64,000 nt of DNA from Sisyra terminalis. Its lineage: Eukaryota; Arthropoda; Insecta; Neuroptera; Sisyridae. The stretch lies in NCBI GenBank assembly GCA_958496175.1, contig OY292276.1, positions 56,061,080 through 56,125,079 of the forward strand, given 5' to 3'. This document shows positions 61,500 through 64,000 of this stretch, one piece after another (the first letter of the stretch is position 1; each line of letters starts with the position of its first letter). The position numbers and the translations under genes are program-made. The notes below the pieces were generated by a model. That model made no database searches and had not been told where the DNA came from. It saw nothing but the letters and a program-made list of their open reading frames with translations.

Positions 61500-64000
61500 T
61501 TTTTAATTCTGGTATATTTTTATAGCAAAAAATCTAGTCAAGTAATGACGAAACTTGGTAATTTGTAACTGAGATCTTTCGAATGGTAAGTGATTTTAGA
61601 AGTACTATTATTTAGGAAATTTTTGATTTATTTTAGCCTTATACTAGCCAATTTCTCCACTATCGGTTTCTTTTCTTGAAAATTTAAAAAAAATAAAAAA
61701 ATTTTGATTCTTAGCCTTTCCGCAACCAAAAGCTCCAACCACTGTACTCAATCTTATCAGTATATGGTTCTAGAAAGTTCTAGTTATTACTTTCTAGGAT
61801 TAAGTTTTATACGTTTAATTCCTTTTTATCATTTAATTGTCTCAATTTTTTTATATTTAAATATATTTTTTAAACAACGTTTGAGTATATTTTAACGTCA
61901 CAGTTGTAAGTGAATTATAAGCAAAAGTTGAATAATTCAAAAGATGTTTTTATGATTGTAAGGTTAATTTGAAAGGCAATTTTTCGCTCAAATATTAAAC
62001 TAATTTCAATTTTCGCTTTTTACTTTTTTTACTTCAAGTCTTCTTAATAGAAGTTTAAAGTGAAGATTTAAAAAAAAATATTTTCAACTTCTCCGCAATC
62101 AAAAGCTCTATACCTCCTCCAAATTGTCATTGTATTGTTTAATAGGTTTTCGCCTATAATTTCTGAAGAATAAACGCAATTTTTTTCTTTGGTATTTTAT
62201 AATTTAATTAATAAACTAACATCAAAGAATTTTCAATTATTTTTTTTGGCTTTGACATGTAGTTACACTAAAGTTTTCAGTCAATAAAATGTCTAAACTT
62301 GATCATTGGGAATGACGATTTTTCGAAAAGAAGGAATATTTGAATAGCCATTATTTTTTCAAATGTTTAATTTTTTTCAAACTTTTACTTGCATAATATC
62401 AAATTTAAGATTATTGTATCCGAAAATGTAATTAGATTTTAAAAGTGGCAACTTTTAAACCTTTCTACAGCGAAAAGCTCATACCTCCTCACTCCGATCA
62501 ATCATTATACGTTTTAGGAGGTGGCATGTATATTCAACGACAAAGCATTGTAAATATTAATTATTTTTAACTACCATTGAATTAAATGTCTATAGTTTAT
62601 ATGTATTTTGAATAATTTTAATTTATAAGTAAATTTTTATGATTTATTTTTCGATCAGTTAAGGAGAACCCTTGATTATTTAAAATGGCGATTTTGTTAG
62701 TTTGGGCGTAATTTCCTTTACAATTTTCGTTTTCTTAAATAAATTAATTTGGGTTTTTTGCTAGCTAATTCTTTTACTTCTTATATTTTTTATGCAAATT
62801 TTTTGAAAAAATAAAAAAATTATATCTAGTAACTCCTAGGCAATTAAAAGCTCTAACCTCTTTACTTTGGTCAATCAGTGTACTGTTTTAAAAGTTGCGG
62901 TTTACATCATAGTTGTAAGCACTGTAAATAAACATTATTTTGGTAACAATTAACGAAATTGAATATTTAATATTTAAAAATATGTTTTCATAATTTTTTT
63001 TTATTAATTTCAAACAATTCATACAATAAAAGGTGGGTTATTCAGCGACAACATTTGGGTATACAAGGTTAATTTGTAAGACAATTTTTCTCTCAAATAT
63101 TAAAAGTAATTCTAATTTTCAGTTTATACTATTTTTACTCAAGATCTATTTAGTAGAAGTTAAAAGAAAAAAATTTAAAAAAAATATTTTCAACTTCTCC
63201 TCAATTAAAAGCTCTATACCTCCTCCAAATTGTCAATGCATTGTTTAATAAGTTATCGTCAATAATTTCCGAAGAAAAAACTTAATTTTTATCTTTATTA
63301 TTTTATAATTTAATTAGTAAACTAACATCAAAGAATATTCAATGATTTATTTAGCTTTGACATGTAGTTACACTAAAGTTTTCAGTCAATAAAATGTCTA
63401 AGTTTGATCATTGAGAATGACGATTTTTCGAAAAGAAGGAAGATTTGAATAGTCATTATTTTTTCAAATGTTTGATTTATTTCAAACTTTTACTTGCATA
63501 ATATCAAACTAAAGATTATTGTATCCGGAAAAATAATTAGATTTCAAAAGTGGCAACTTTTAACCATTCTACAGCGAAAAGCTCATACCTCTACGCTCCG
63601 ATCAAACGTTGTACGTTTTAGGAGGTTGCATGGATATTCAACGACCAAGCATTTTAAATATTTGTTATTTTTGACTATTTTTGAATTAAATGTCTGATGT
63701 ATATAAATATTTTGAATAATTTTTATTAATAAATAAATTTTTATGATTAATTTTTCAATCAGTTAGTGAGAAAACTTGATTATTTAAAGTGGCGATTTTT
63801 TGAATTTGAACGTAATTTCCTGTACAATTTTGTTTCCCTAAATAGGTTAATTTTGATTCTTTACTTGCGTATATTTTTACTTATAGTATATTTTCTTTAA
63901 ATTTTTTGGAAAAGTACAAAAATCATATCTAATAACCCCTTGGCCATCAAAAGCTCTAACCTCTTTACTTTGGTTAATCAATGTATTGTCTTAAAAGATT
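61500..64000. repeat. 372-bp tandem satellite with trimer higher-order repeat, continues past the window
   Basis: The phrase AGCTC followed by an ACCTC-like word starts at 61731, 62103, 62476, 62849, 63210, 63580 and 63952, spacings 372, 373, 373, 361, 370 and 372. Monomers three apart are much more alike than neighbours: 62103 with 63210, 62476 with 63580, 62849 with 63952. The higher-order unit is therefore about 1105 bp. The first monomer is the most diverged, as at an array edge. No coding frame. Confidence 0.88.

Noticed and set aside
20455..64000. Search for the rx or otp homeobox genes that neighbour hbn in several insects
   Set aside because: No second homeodomain, WFQNRR-type helix or OAR motif was seen on either strand; they must lie outside the window or be too split to recognise.

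Overview
The window is nuclear DNA of an arthropod, almost certainly an insect. It is AT-rich, carries a paired-class homeobox gene with the insect homeobrain (hbn) protein signature, and is dense in insect-type mobile elements: jockey-like and CR1/jockey-type LINE fragments, hAT, Tc1/mariner, pogo/Tigger, a Helitron, and many foldback or MITE-like repeats. The TE mix would suit a beetle, but I cannot fix the order or species. Only one cellular gene is convincing: hbn, on the minus strand, complete in four coding exons (20254-20104, 8247-7964, 818-731, 672-167). The splice phases fit exactly and give a 342-residue protein with an eh1/octapeptide corepressor motif, an acidic linker, a Q50 paired-type homeodomain (residues 100-159) and a C-terminal OAR-like motif. 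A CpG-richer block at 20380-21050 is its promoter region, with an Inr plus DPE match near 20454. Layout. 1-166: 3' UTR. 167-818: exons 4 and 3. 819-7963: intron 2, with a foldback, an (AT)n tract, two dead jockey 3' ends and a tract rich in homeodomain-type ATTA/TAATCC sites. 7964-8247: homeobox exon. 8248-20103: intron 1, with a GC-richer island just inside it, foldbacks, a MITE and a decayed copy of an arthropod multicopy protein. 20104-20454: exon 1 and 5' UTR. 20455 to the end: upstream DNA with no recognisable gene. It holds tandem duplications (about 21.2-23.7, 28.0-30.5 and 33.3-35.4 kb), a LINE fragment, long hairpins (36.6-37.6, 39.7-40.1, 40.8-41.2, 55.8-56.1 kb), paired 915-bp pogo-type elements, a Helitron, a hAT, a Tc1-like element, Tigger remnants and, from about 61.5 kb off the end, a 372-bp satellite with trimer higher-order periodicity. 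GC-richer islets near 27.5, 32.2, 35.8, 38.3, 42.8 and 46.5 kb are the best places to look for upstream enhancers. The rx and otp homeobox genes, which neighbour hbn in several insects, were not found. The most unusual signal is a repeated RNA-like motif inside several foldback repeats: CTGANGA, one extra base, a short hairpin whose stem sequence changes while pairing is kept, then GAAAC. This is a hammerhead-ribozyme-like core, present in seven fairly clear copies and two decayed ones across at least five families. Second are a 194-bp hairpin with only four mismatches between its arms and the higher-order satellite.
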